From: an uncultured Pelagibacteraceae bacterium
Lineage (GTDB): Bacteria; Pseudomonadota; Alphaproteobacteria; Pelagibacterales; Pelagibacteraceae
Reading direction: 5' to 3'
DNA length: 64,000 nucleotides
NCBI GenBank assembly: GCA_902547825.1
Contig: CACCPE010000004.1
Coordinates: 20,710-84,709 of the forward strand
Shown: one piece after another, positions 25,625 through 33,813 of the stretch
Layout of the letters: each line of letters begins with the position of its first letter
How positions within the stretch are numbered: the first letter of the stretch is position 1
The notes under the pieces: generated by a model
The model's input: only the letters and a program-made list of their open reading frames with translations
Database searches by the model: none
What the model was told of the DNA's origin: nothing
Translations under genes and position numbers: made by a program

Positions 25625-26626
25625 ATGTCTGAAAAATTTAAAGCAATAGTAATAGATAATCAAAACGAAAAATTTACAAGAGAAATTAAAGAAATTGATA
25701 CAAGTCATCTTAAAGACGGAAACGTTTTAGTAAAAATAGATTATTCAAGTTTAAATTTCAAAGATGCCATGATTTTGAAAGACGGTGGGAGAATAGTAAG
25801 AAAATTTCCATTTGTGCCAGGAATTGATTTTTCAGGTACTATAGTTGAAAGTCAAGATGATAAATTTAAAAAAGATGATAAAGTAATTTTAACTGGGTTT
25901 AGAGTTGGAGAAGCTTACTTTGGCGGTTTCGCTCAGTATGCAAAAGTTGACGCTAATTTTTTAATTAAAATACCAAAAAATTTAGATACCCATAAGTCTA
26001 TGATGCTAGGTACAGCTGGCTTTACGGCTCTTCTATGTTCTTTTGCGGTTAAAGCCAAAGAGGAATTATTGTTAGGTGAAAAAATAAAAGATGTTTTGGT
26101 AACTGGTGCTACAGGAGGTGTTGGAAGTATTGCCATAATGATCTTATCTAAAATGGGATATGATGTTCACGCTGTAACAGGAAAAAAAGATAAAAACGAC
26201 TATCTAAAAGATTTAGGTGCAAAAAACATTATAGATAGAAAAGAATTCGAGGGAGAAAGTAAGCTTCTTGAAAAAGGAGTTTGGGACGGAGTAGTTGATA
26301 CTGTGGGAGGCGCTTCTTTAACAAAAATATTAGCTCAAACCAAACCAGGTGGAATTGTGGCCTTACCAGGAAATGCAGGAGGAATTAAGATAAATACAAA
26401 TTGCATGCCTTTTGTTATCAGAGGTGTTAAACTCTGGGGCATCGACTCATCTGGATCTTCAATAAAAAGACGTGAGTTTGTTTGGAATGAAGCTGCAAAA
26501 TTAATTGACTTTTCAAAAGTAAATTCATTTACAAAAGAGCTTTCTTTTACGGAGCTTTTAGATGTTTATCCAAAGCTTCTTAAAGGCGAGTTATTTGGAA
26601 GAACTATAGTAAATCCAAATAAATAA
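25625..26626 (+). CDS. acuI: MDR family oxidoreductase, acrylyl-CoA reductase (AcuI/YhdH)-like
   Basis: Zinc-free medium-chain reductase of 333 residues, related to YhdH/AcuI, which reduce acryloyl-CoA to propionyl-CoA with NADPH. Motifs are S-S-L-N-F-K-D-A near residue 41, F-V-P-G-I-D-F-S-G-T-I-V near 62, and the Rossmann segment V-T-G-A-T-G-G-V-G-S near 159. AcuI-type enzymes detoxify acrylate from DMSP in marine bacteria, a substrate SAR11 uses. It starts right after the folE stop and is followed by a LysR gene, which may regulate it. No DMSP lyase is seen in the window. Confidence 0.78.
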   Translation: MSEKFKAIVIDNQNEKFTREIKEIDTSHLKDGNVLVKIDYSSLNFKDAMILKDGGRIVRKFPFVPGIDFSGTIVESQDDKFKKDDKVILTGFRVGEAYFGGFAQYAKVDANFLIKIPKNLDTHKSMMLGTAGFTALLCSFAVKAKEELLLGEKIKDVLVTGATGGVGSIAIMILSKMGYDVHAVTGKKDKNDYLKDLGAKNIIDRKEFEGESKLLEKGVWDGVVDTVGGASLTKILAQTKPGGIVALPGNAGGIKINTNCMPFVIRGVKLWGIDSSGSSIKRREFVWNEAAKLIDFSKVNSFTKELSFTELLDVYPKLLKGELFGRTIVNPNK

Positions 26627-26644
26627 ACTATAATCATTTAAATA

Positions 26645-27535
26645 ATGGATTGGGATAAATTAAAAATTTTTCATACTGTTGCTGAGGCATCGAGTTTCAC
26701 CAAAGCATCAACTATCTTAAATTTAAGCCAATCAGCAATTAGCCGCCAAATTCAAGGTTTAGAGACCGATTTAAAGGTCCAATTATTTGAACGTCATGCT
26801 AGAGGTTTAGTTCTTACTGAAAATGGCGAATATCTCTTTAAATCAGCTCATGAAATTATTTCAAAGCTAAAAGATGTTGAGTCAAATTTAAGTGGTCAAA
26901 AAGATAAGATAAACGGAAAATTAGTTGTTACTACTGTCGTAAGTTTTGGAACTACATGGTTAACTCCTCGAATAAAAGAATTCATGGATCTTCATCCTGA
27001 TATAGAAATAGAGCTAATTTTTAATGATGTAGAACTTGATTTAGCAACTCGTCAAGCTGACGTCGCAATTAGGATGAGAAGACCAAAACAATTAAATTTG
27101 ATACAAAAAAAATTTGTAGATTTTAATTATCATATTTATGGTTCAAATGAATATTTAGAAAAAAATGGGTATCCAAAAACCCTAAAAGATTTAGATAAAC
27201 ATAAATTTATAACTTATGGTAAGGGAGCTCCATCTCCAGTTTATAATCCCGATTGGGTTTTAAAAATAGGTGCAAAAGATGGAAAAAAAAGAAAATCTGT
27301 GATGAAAGTAAACAGTGTTTACGGGCTGTTATTAGCTGTTCAAAGTGGAGTTGGTTTAGCTGCGCTTCCAGATTATATTACTCATAATATTAGTGGCATC
27401 ACTAAAATTTTACCAACCGAACCAGGTAAGCCAACGGAAACTCATTTTGTATATCCTGCATCATTAAAAAATAATGCAAGACTTATAGCTTTTAGAAATT
27501 TTTTATTTAGCAAAGTAAACGAATGGAAATTTTAA
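26645..27535 (+). CDS. LysR-family transcriptional regulator
   Basis: Regulator of 296 residues with the N-terminal helix-turn-helix (D-W-D-K-L-K-I-F-H-T-V-A-E-A-S-S-F, then A-S-x-x-L-N-L-S-Q-S-A-I-S-R-Q-I) and a typical LysR effector domain from about residue 90. It sits 18 bases after the AcuI-like gene in the same direction and overlaps the start of the rseP gene by 13 bases. The effector is unknown; control of acrylate or fatty-acid metabolism would fit its neighbour, but this is only inference. Confidence 0.93.
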   Translation: MDWDKLKIFHTVAEASSFTKASTILNLSQSAISRQIQGLETDLKVQLFERHARGLVLTENGEYLFKSAHEIISKLKDVESNLSGQKDKINGKLVVTTVVSFGTTWLTPRIKEFMDLHPDIEIELIFNDVELDLATRQADVAIRMRRPKQLNLIQKKFVDFNYHIYGSNEYLEKNGYPKTLKDLDKHKFITYGKGAPSPVYNPDWVLKIGAKDGKKRKSVMKVNSVYGLLLAVQSGVGLAALPDYITHNISGITKILPTEPGKPTETHFVYPASLKNNARLIAFRNFLFSKVNEWKF

Positions 27536-28641
27536 TCTCATTTATAATACCCTTTATAATACTACTTACAGTTGTAGTATTTATTCATGAATATGGCCAC
27601 TATTACTATGCTAAGAAGTTCGGAGTAGGTGTCACAGATTTTTCTATAGGATTTGGTAAAGAAATATTTGGTTTTAATGATAAATCTGGAACAAGATGGA
27701 AATTTTGCGCAATTCCTCTTGGCGGATATGTAAAATTTTTTGGCGATAGAAATGTTTTTAGCCAAGCAGAGCAAGAAGAATTATTAAAAAAATATAGCAA
27801 AGAAGATCAAGAAAAATTATTTGTTGTTAAACCTTTATATCAAAGATCTATAATAGTTGCGGCTGGACCTTTTGCAAACTTCTTGTTAGCCATAATTATT
27901 TTTGCATTCATTTACATGTTTGCCGGAAAAGATTTTACTCCTGCCCAAATACAAGAGGTTCAGATTGAAAGTCCTGCAGAAGAGGCAGGCATTAAGTCAG
28001 GAGACATTATCAAGTCTATAAACGGTAAAGATGTAAATAGCATTATGGAAGTTTCCGCTTTCATTAATTCGTCTTCATCAGAGATAATTGATATCGGCAT
28101 ATTAAGAAATGACAGTGAAATTACATTTTCTGTAAAACCTGAGGTAATTAAAGGTGAGGACTCTTTAGGTAATAAAGCAAATAAAAAGATTATCGGTATA
28201 AAAATAGCTCCTTTAAATGATGAAATTAATAGAGAAAGATTAGGCCCAGCAACTGCTTTGCTTTATGCGTTTAAAGAGACTTGGTTTGTAATTGATGCTT
28301 CTTGGAATTTTATTATTTCAATGTTTAAGGGTACCGGAGATACTACTCAATTAGGCGGTCCTATAAAAATAGCTAAAATCACCGGTCAAGTTGCAAAACT
28401 AGGCTTTATTGCCTTTCTAAGCATTATGGCTTACATATCGATCAGCTTGGGCTTTATTAATTTGTTGCCTATTCCTATGTTAGATGGCGGACACTTAATG
28501 TTTTATGCTTTTGAAAAGATTTTAGGCAGACCTTTAACTCAAAGGACTCAGGAGGGATTTTTTCGAATCGGTCTTTTTTTACTTCTTTCTTTGATGTTTT
28601 TTACAACATTTAATGATTTAAGAGATTTAGGCTTATTTTAA
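27523..28641 (+). CDS. rseP: RseP-like site-2 protease (M50)
   Basis: Intramembrane zinc metalloprotease of 372 residues. It has the zinc motif H-E-Y-G-H near residue 23 in the first helix, N-L-L-P-I-P-M-L-D-G-G-H near 318, and one PDZ domain around residues 145-210 (E-A-G-I-K-S-G-D-I-I-K-S-I-N-G). The family releases anti-sigma factors and clears signal peptides. In most alphaproteobacteria rseP lies with dxr and bamA; here it follows a LysR gene instead, with 13 bases of overlap. The anti-sigma substrate is not in the window. Confidence 0.92.
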   Translation: MEILISFIIPFIILLTVVVFIHEYGHYYYAKKFGVGVTDFSIGFGKEIFGFNDKSGTRWKFCAIPLGGYVKFFGDRNVFSQAEQEELLKKYSKEDQEKLFVVKPLYQRSIIVAAGPFANFLLAIIIFAFIYMFAGKDFTPAQIQEVQIESPAEEAGIKSGDIIKSINGKDVNSIMEVSAFINSSSSEIIDIGILRNDSEITFSVKPEVIKGEDSLGNKANKKIIGIKIAPLNDEINRERLGPATALLYAFKETWFVIDASWNFIISMFKGTGDTTQLGGPIKIAKITGQVAKLGFIAFLSIMAYISISLGFINLLPIPMLDGGHLMFYAFEKILGRPLTQRTQEGFFRIGLFLLLSLMFFTTFNDLRDLGLF

Positions 28642-28688
28642 GCCATTTTTTTATTAAAAAAAGTCAATAAATTCAATGATTTTTAAGC

Positions 28689-28704
28689 ACACAATATATT
28701 GTGT
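28689..28704. promoter_or_regulatory. 16-bp perfect palindrome upstream of the HU gene
   Basis: ACACAATATATTGTGT is perfectly self-complementary and sits 80 bases upstream of the HU start codon in the rseP-HU gap. A dimeric regulator could bind it. No motif family is assigned, and in such AT-rich DNA a palindrome of 16 bases is uncommon but can arise by chance. Confidence 0.4.
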
Positions 28705-28783
28705 TGATATTTACGTGAAACACCAAAAAAATGTTGATTTTATTGGATTTTTATAGAGATTAACAAATAACTAAGGGGCATAA

Positions 28784-29059
28784 ATGAATAAAAAACAACT
28801 AGTAGCAAAAATATCGTCCACACTGGGTCAGAGTAAGGCAGATGCTGAGAGAACTTTTGACTCAATAACGACTATTATTTTAGATGCTTTGAAGAATGAT
28901 GACACAGTAAAAATAGCTGGTTTTGGTACTTATAAAGTAGCAAAAAGAAAAGCTAGGGTAGGAAGAAACCCTCGAACTGGTGAATCCATTCAAATTGCTG
29001 CATCTCAAAAAGTTAAGTTTTTACCTGCCAAAAGCTTAAAAGAAATGTTTAATCGTTAA
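28784..29059 (+). CDS. hup: HU-family DNA-binding protein
   Basis: Nucleoid protein of 91 residues, normal length. Visible are M-N-K-K-Q-L-V-A-K-I, the helix pair to residue 45, V-K-I-A-G-F-G-T-Y-K-V, and the DNA-contacting arm R-K-A-R-V-G-R-N-P-R-T-G-E near 57-69. An AAGGGGC sequence lies close upstream of the ATG. A 14-bp hairpin follows the stop. It stands alone, so it is probably transcribed from its own promoter. HU rather than IHF is suggested by the arm sequence, but the two are hard to separate by eye. Confidence 0.93.
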   Translation: MNKKQLVAKISSTLGQSKADAERTFDSITTIILDALKNDDTVKIAGFGTYKVAKRKARVGRNPRTGESIQIAASQKVKFLPAKSLKEMFNR

Positions 29060-29067
29060 ACGTTTTA

Positions 29068-29104
29068 TTTAGCCCTTATTTAAAAATATCAAATAAGGGC
29101 TAAA
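29068..29104 (+). terminator. Hairpin terminator after HU
   Basis: TTTAGCCCTTATTT (29068-29081) and AAATAAGGGCTAAA (29091-29104) are perfect inverted repeats of 14 bp with a nine-base loop, starting eight bases after the HU stop. The stem is strong but no long T-run follows, so it may stabilise the 3' end instead of, or in addition to, terminating. Confidence 0.75.
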
Positions 29105-29197
29105 CTACTTGCAAAAACTGCATAGCTCAAATTAAGTTAATTCAATTCTTTTCCAATTTTATTAATCCTATAAACCTTGATCAACAAGGGAGTTATT

Positions 29198-30490
29198 ATG
29201 AAAAAATACTTAGGATACTTTCTAGCAGGTACAGCCATTTACTTTGGTTTCGCTGGTCTTGGATATGCTGAGACTACAGTGTCTGCAGAAGTACAATACA
29301 TTTTTAATACCCTATTATTTTTAATGTCAGGTTTCTTGGTCATGTGGATGGCCGCAGGTTTCGCAATGTTAGAGTCAGGATTAGTAACATCAAAATCTGT
29401 ATCAGCAATCTGTGCTAAAAATATAGGTTTATATTCAATCGCCGGAGTAATGTTCTGGTTGGTTGGTTACAATTTAGCTTATGGTATTCCAGAAGGCGGA
29501 TATATAGGTTCATTTACACCATGGAGTGATAATTCAGCATTAGAGACAGGATATTCTGATGGTTCTGATTGGTTCTTTCAAATGGTGTTCTGTGCAACTA
29601 CAATGTCAATAGTGTCTGGTACGTTAGCTGAGAGAATTAAGATCTGGCCATTTTTCTTATTTGCCGCAATTTTAACTGGATTTATATATCCAATTTCAAT
29701 GGGTTGGCAGTGGGGTGGTGGATGGTTATCAGCTGCTGGATTTTCAGACTTTGCTGGTTCAACATTAGTACACGCTGCAGGTGGTGCTGCCGCTTTAGCG
29801 GGTGCAATAGTGCTTGGAGCAAGATCTGGAAGATTTAGTTCTAGCGGCGGAGTCAAAGCTATGACACCATTTGCTGCATCATCTATTCCGTTAGCAACAC
29901 TAGGAGTATTTATACTATGGTTAGGTTGGTTCGGATTTAATGGTGGATCTCAGTTAGCTTCTGGTACTTTAGAAGACGTTTCATCAGTAGCAACAATTTA
30001 TATCAATACGAACTTAGCTGCAGGTGGTGGTGTATTAGCTGCTGCAACAGTATCAAGATTAATTGGTGGTAAAACTGACGTAGTAATGATGCTTAACGGC
30101 GCGATAGCCGGTCTAGTAGGTATTACAGCAGAACCATTAACACCAAGTCCGTTAGCTGCAATCTTTATTGGAGCAATAGCAGGAGTATTAATGTACTTCT
30201 CAGTAAAACTATTGTTTAAAATGAAAATTGACGACGTAGTTGGAGCCATCCCAGCACACCTAGTAGCTGGAGTATGGGGTACATTAGCAGTGCCATTAAC
30301 AAACAGTGATGTTACTTTTGGAGCACAATTCCTAGGAACAATCTCAGTAGTGGTATTCGTATTTGTAGTCTCGTTTATTGTTTTCCAAATTATGAAAAAT
30401 ACTATTGGATTAAGAATAAGTAAAGAAGCTGAAAGACTAGGAACTGACAAAGCAGAAGTTGGTGTAATAGCTTACGGCATAAGAGACTAA
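29198..30490 (+). CDS. amtB: Ammonium transporter (Amt family)
   Basis: Inner-membrane ammonium channel of 430 residues. The ATG at 29198 is chosen because AAGGGAG lies upstream and the preceding TTG would add a few residues only. A signal-like first helix ends near G-Y-A-E. Diagnostic motifs are G-F-A-M-L-E-S-G near 61, D-F-A-G-S-T-L-V-H-A-A-G-G near 184 with the first pore histidine, and V-G-A-I-P-A-H-L-V-A-G-V-W-G-T near 348 with the second. The gene lacks an adjacent glnK, and a strong terminator follows at 30534. Its codon use looks more GC- and glycine-rich than that of its neighbours because the protein itself is. Confidence 0.97.
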   Translation: MKKYLGYFLAGTAIYFGFAGLGYAETTVSAEVQYIFNTLLFLMSGFLVMWMAAGFAMLESGLVTSKSVSAICAKNIGLYSIAGVMFWLVGYNLAYGIPEGGYIGSFTPWSDNSALETGYSDGSDWFFQMVFCATTMSIVSGTLAERIKIWPFFLFAAILTGFIYPISMGWQWGGGWLSAAGFSDFAGSTLVHAAGGAAALAGAIVLGARSGRFSSSGGVKAMTPFAASSIPLATLGVFILWLGWFGFNGGSQLASGTLEDVSSVATIYINTNLAAGGGVLAAATVSRLIGGKTDVVMMLNGAIAGLVGITAEPLTPSPLAAIFIGAIAGVLMYFSVKLLFKMKIDDVVGAIPAHLVAGVWGTLAVPLTNSDVTFGAQFLGTISVVVFVFVVSFIVFQIMKNTIGLRISKEAERLGTDKAEVGVIAYGIRD

Positions 30491-30533
30491 AACAATTTAG
30501 CTTATCTCCTCCCTCGTTAGTTGGAGAAATATC

Positions 30534-30567
30534 AAGGCCCGGAGACCCCCTTCGGGCCTTTTTTTTT
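30534..30567 (+). terminator. Rho-independent terminator of amtB
   Basis: AAGGCCCG (30534-30541) pairs with CGGGCCTT (30553-30560), with a run of nine T residues overlapping and following the 3' arm (30559-30567). It is one of the most GC-rich elements in the window and lies 43 bases after the amtB stop. Confidence 0.92.
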
Positions 30568-30604
30568 AGAAAATCATTAGATTTTTTTTCAGGTTGTATT
30601 TTGC

Positions 30605-30610
30605 TATACT
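30605..30610 (+). promoter_or_regulatory. Possible -10 element of the 30617 RNA
   Basis: TATACT at 30605-30610 lies seven bases before the first base of the terminal stem of the candidate RNA at 30617. No matching -35 box is clear (TTGTAT at 30594 is too close), so the call rests on this spacing alone. Confidence 0.4.
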
Positions 30611-30616
30611 TTATAG

Positions 30617-30830
30617 TCCATCAAAATTTAAATTTGTAAAAATTTCTCTAAAAGCTCATCATATTTCAAATGATATAGATCTTATTTGGTTTTAGATTTA
30701 AAAGCTTTAATGGATGTGAGTAATTTTATACTTGAAATCGGTTAAACGACCAAAAAGAGTGTATCGACAAATGCGTTGCAAAACAAAGCTTAATTCGCTC
30801 TCTTTTGAATGATATTTTATTTGATGGAGC
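30617..30830 (+). ncRNA. Candidate structured small RNA, about 213 nt
   Basis: The 267-base gap between the amtB terminator and the 3' end of bcp has no convincing reading frame. TCCATCAAA at 30617-30625 is perfectly complementary to TTTGATGGA at 30820-30828, so the ends would pair as a closing stem, and smaller stems lie inside (AAAAGAG near 30756 with CTCTTTT near 30799; ATCAT/ATGAT near 30660). Length and the closing-stem layout resemble 6S RNA, but I cannot match conserved 6S bases. It could also be an antisense or leader RNA. Orientation is taken from the -10-like TATACT just upstream. Confidence 0.5.
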
Positions 30831-30835
30831 ATAAT

Positions 30836-31303
30836 TTATTTATTAGAACAAACAAATTTAAACACTTCTTTAGCATGATCTTTTACTCTTACATTTGACC
30901 AAATTTTTTTAACTTTCCCTTTATCTATGAATATAGTTGTTCTGATTGTTCCAAGAAATTTTTTACCCATAAAAGACTTCATTCCCCAAACACCATATTT
31001 TTTTTGAGATTTCACATTTGGATCTGAAAGGAGTTCAAATGGAACCTTGTATTTCTTTTTAAATTTTTCATGACTTTCAATACTGTCTTTTGAAATTCCA
31101 ATAACTTCACATTTTATTTTTTTAAATTTTTTATAAAATTTTGAAAAATCCTTGGTTTCAAGAGTGCATCCTGGTGTGTCATCTTTAGGATAAAAATATA
31201 CTACTAATTTACTTTTTATTTTTTTTAGATCAAATCTAGTATTTCTTGTTCCGAAAAGCTTAAATAAAGGTGCTTTTTTATTTTCTTTAATTTTCATTGT
31301 CAT
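30836..31303 (-). CDS. bcp: Thioredoxin-dependent peroxiredoxin, Bcp/PrxQ type
   Basis: Reduces hydrogen peroxide and lipid hydroperoxides in the cytoplasm. It has 155 residues. The peroxidatic cysteine is in D-D-T-P-G-C-T-L-E-T-K-D-F near residues 41-53, and a second cysteine (K-I-K-C-E-V-I-G) lies near 70, whereas classical BCPs have one five residues after the first; this one does not. M-T-M-K-I gives two possible starts (31303 or 31297). It overlaps the glycosyltransferase gene upstream by 17 bases. Confidence 0.92.
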   Translation of the reverse strand: MTMKIKENKKAPLFKLFGTRNTRFDLKKIKSKLVVYFYPKDDTPGCTLETKDFSKFYKKFKKIKCEVIGISKDSIESHEKFKKKYKVPFELLSDPNVKSQKKYGVWGMKSFMGKKFLGTIRTTIFIDKGKVKKIWSNVRVKDHAKEVFKFVCSNK

Positions 31304-32300
31304 TCCAAAGTTTTTTTAAATTTATAAAAGGCGAAACTCCAAATATTGAATTGATATTTGCACAGTGAACAGCCAAAGAGGGAATAGGAGACAAGCATGG
31401 ATGAGATTTATAAATATTGTGAAGGGGTTTTTCCCAAGGATCTGTCCATTCTAAGCCCATTTTTTCTAGTTCTGAAAAATATTTCTCAATTAATTTTTTA
31501 TTAGTCATAAAGGTGACTAGACTTTCTGAAACTAATCTCCAATGATTTTTTTCTCCTAGATAAACCTTAGTATCTTCATCTTTTGTATATAAATAAGGAT
31601 AATCAGAAGGTAATAAAATGACATCTTGAGAAAATAAAGAATAAAATTTTTCATAACTAAAAATCATTTCAATTATAGAATTTAGTGAGTGTAAATAATC
31701 ATCTTCTACAAAATAAATTAGATCTGCCTCTTCATCTTTTGCTATCAGAAGAGAATTATAGAAATTGGCCATATTTGAAAATTTAGCTTTTGAGTAACCG
31801 TCTTTAATTTTATCTTTGTATTCATTTAAGTTTATCGAAATAACCTTAGTATTAATTTGAGACTCTTTTAAAATTTCCTCAATTATCTTTAAATCCTCAT
31901 CAGGTGAGTTCGTATCAGTCACAATTAATTCAAAATTAATTTTTTCAAATTTCTCTTTAGCTTTATTTGTTGCTTTAATTAAAGATCTCAATGTTCTGAA
32001 GGTATATTCATTTTTCTCAAAATCAAAAATCCTCCTTTTATTTTGATCCATAATTAGTTCAGATGTACAAGTACGTAATATTATTTTTAGTGATTTAACT
32101 CTTTTTTTTAAATTGATTTGACCTAATGGAATAGTTATTGATTTTTTCCCCTGAATACTTAGCGTATCATTTAATTCCTTACCTAATGTTGGGGAGCTGA
32201 AATTAGACTGGTCGATAATTTCAAATCCAATAATTCTACAAATTTTAATAAAAATTTTTTTAAATAGGTTGTTTTTTTTACTTTTTTCTATTTTTTTCAT
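31287..32300 (-). CDS. Glycosyltransferase-like protein (GT-A fold)
   Basis: Protein of 337 residues from ATG at 32300 (a TTG nine bases further upstream is rejected). The central region has E-L-I-V-T-D-T-N-S-P-D-E-D and F-V-E-D-D-Y-L-H, the latter resembling the D-x-D metal site of GT-A glycosyltransferases. The N-terminal 70 residues are basic with no signal peptide. I do not recognise a defined family, and the sugar is unknown. It is divergent from the rhodanese gene and overlaps bcp by 17 bases, an unexpected pairing with a peroxiredoxin. Confidence 0.65.
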   Translation of the reverse strand: MKKIEKSKKNNLFKKIFIKICRIIGFEIIDQSNFSSPTLGKELNDTLSIQGKKSITIPLGQINLKKRVKSLKIILRTCTSELIMDQNKRRIFDFEKNEYTFRTLRSLIKATNKAKEKFEKINFELIVTDTNSPDEDLKIIEEILKESQINTKVISINLNEYKDKIKDGYSKAKFSNMANFYNSLLIAKDEEADLIYFVEDDYLHSLNSIIEMIFSYEKFYSLFSQDVILLPSDYPYLYTKDEDTKVYLGEKNHWRLVSESLVTFMTNKKLIEKYFSELEKMGLEWTDPWEKPLHNIYKSHPCLSPIPSLAVHCANINSIFGVSPFINLKKLWNDNEN

Positions 32301-32338
32301 TCTGGTCAAATATATATATTAGTTTATATTCTAGTGCT

Positions 32339-32737
32339 ATGAACATTAAATCTTCACAACAATTAGTAGAGGATGCTAACAAAACCATTGAAACATTAAG
32401 CCCAGAGGAAGTAAAGCATCTGATGGAAAAAAATGAGATTACTTTAATTGATGTTAGAGATATAAGGGAACTCTGGCGTGACGGAACAATCGAAAATTCA
32501 AAGCATATTCCAAGAGGAATGTTAGAATTTTGGTTAGATCCTAATAGCAGTTATTATCAAGAAAATAAAATTAAAGACTCAAAAAAAATGGTTTTTTTCT
32601 GTGCTATGGGATTTAGATCTGCTCTGGCAACAAAAACCTTAGTTGATATGGGTTTTAAAAATGTAGCTAATGCTCGTGGTGGATTTGATGCTTTAAAAAA
32701 TGCAGGGCTTAAAGTAATCGACAAAGAAAAAAAATAA
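32339..32737 (+). CDS. Rhodanese-like domain protein
   Basis: Single-domain sulfurtransferase-like protein of 132 residues. The domain starts at I-T-L-I-D-V-R-D-I-R-E-L near residue 34, and the active-site loop reads F-F-C-A-M-G-F-R-S-A-L-A near 88, with the catalytic cysteine present. It has no signal peptide. Many small rhodaneses act in sulfur transfer or stress responses; no partner is visible here. It converges with the DsbA-type isomerase gene without a gap. Confidence 0.9.
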   Translation: MNIKSSQQLVEDANKTIETLSPEEVKHLMEKNEITLIDVRDIRELWRDGTIENSKHIPRGMLEFWLDPNSSYYQENKIKDSKKMVFFCAMGFRSALATKTLVDMGFKNVANARGGFDALKNAGLKVIDKEKK

Positions 32738-33325
32738 CTACTTGCTTGCTTCCTTTAAAACAAATTCAATTCTATCTTGGCCCCAGAATAATTTATTGTT
32801 TGAAACAAAGGTTGGAGCTCCAAAAATACCTTTTTCATAAGCTTCAGTCGTTCTTTTTTTAAGAGAATCTTTAATTGATGAGGAAGTTGCTCTTAAAGCA
32901 AAGGTTTTTGGATTAATATTTAAGTTTTTTAACACTTTTAATATAATATTATCATCATTCATATTTAGACCATCTTGCCAAATGGCATCAAAAATATTAT
33001 CGATATAATAACTTTTAAAATTGTCCTCTTCTGCAACCAGTACTCCTCTCATTAAATTAAGACTTCTTATTGGAAAGTAAGAATTAAATTTAAATCTTAC
33101 ATTATTTCTTTCAGCAATTAATTTACAATCCCTAATCATATGTTTTGCTTTTGCAGGTATAAATGCCGGAGCTTTTATTCCATGTAAATTATGCAAACCG
33201 CCTAAAAGAATTGGCTTGTATTTTATTTTTATCGAAAATTTATGTTCAATTTTCCTAATCTCTTTATGTGCTAAAAAAGAATAAGGGCTTATAAAGTCAA
33301 AATAAAAATCAAATGGTTTAATCAT
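32738..33325 (-). CDS. 2-hydroxychromene-2-carboxylate isomerase family (DsbA-like)
   Basis: Protein of 195 residues from ATG at 33325, which fits the family N-terminus K-P-F-D-F-Y-F-D-F-I-S-P-Y-S-F-L. The Y-S-F-L-A serine is the position that binds glutathione in the kappa-class transferases. The C-terminal G-I-F-G-A-P-T-F and W-G-Q-D-R segments are typical. Real substrates in oligotrophs are unknown; aromatic degradation is not otherwise seen nearby. It overlaps the DUF4281 gene by eight bases. Confidence 0.88.
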   Translation of the reverse strand: MIKPFDFYFDFISPYSFLAHKEIRKIEHKFSIKIKYKPILLGGLHNLHGIKAPAFIPAKAKHMIRDCKLIAERNNVRFKFNSYFPIRSLNLMRGVLVAEEDNFKSYYIDNIFDAIWQDGLNMNDDNIILKVLKNLNINPKTFALRATSSSIKDSLKKRTTEAYEKGIFGAPTFVSNNKLFWGQDRIEFVLKEASK

Positions 33326-33788
33326 TAAAACTGATTTTCTTAGCAAAGAAAATTCTTAAAAACCAATAAATTACCAATCCAATTGGCCCACTAAAATAAG
33401 TTAAAATAAGCGAGGGAATAGTAATAATTTTAGGTATTAAATATTTTTTAGCATCTCTTACTATCCAAGCACCTGCAAACAAACTGATAGCAAGAAAGTG
33501 TAACCAAAATATTAATAATAAACTCTCATTAGCAAACATTGAATATAATCCGTCTAATCCACTGTATAATTCAAAACCATCAAAAATACTTTTTTCTAAA
33601 TATAAGTTATAGGATAAATAAAAATAGCCTATAGCTAAAAGAAACGGAACAACAATAGATTGTGCTAAAAAGTTCGTTAGTCCATGATTGGGAGCAAAGA
33701 TTAGTAAAAGCCAAAAAGGTATGACACCCCAATTAGCAAATAAATAAATGTTTTCTGAAGTTATGTAAGCTAATAGATTATTTAACAT
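33318..33788 (-). CDS. DUF4281 (ABA4-like) membrane protein
   Basis: Membrane protein of 156 residues from ATG at 33788, giving the start M-L-N-N-L-L-A-Y. It shows four to five hydrophobic helices with F-A-N-W-G-V-I-P-F-W and A-G-A-W-I-V-R-D-A-K near 108, and P-x-L-I-L-T-Y-F-S-G-P-I-G-L near 130, the pattern of DUF4281, whose plant members (ABA4) act on xanthophylls. Carotenoid-related or other membrane function is possible (inference). It overlaps the isomerase gene by eight bases and is divergent from recX. Confidence 0.72.
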   Translation of the reverse strand: MLNNLLAYITSENIYLFANWGVIPFWLLLIFAPNHGLTNFLAQSIVVPFLLAIGYFYLSYNLYLEKSIFDGFELYSGLDGLYSMFANESLLLIFWLHFLAISLFAGAWIVRDAKKYLIPKIITIPSLILTYFSGPIGLVIYWFLRIFFAKKISFND

Positions 33789-33813
33789 AAAAATAATATA
33801 GTATATTAAGATA

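Noticed and set aside
29998..30450. Long open frame on the minus strand within amtB (150 codons)
   Set aside because: It is antisense to the well-conserved amtB, has a composition of P, T and A that mirrors the G/A-rich sense codons, and no start context.
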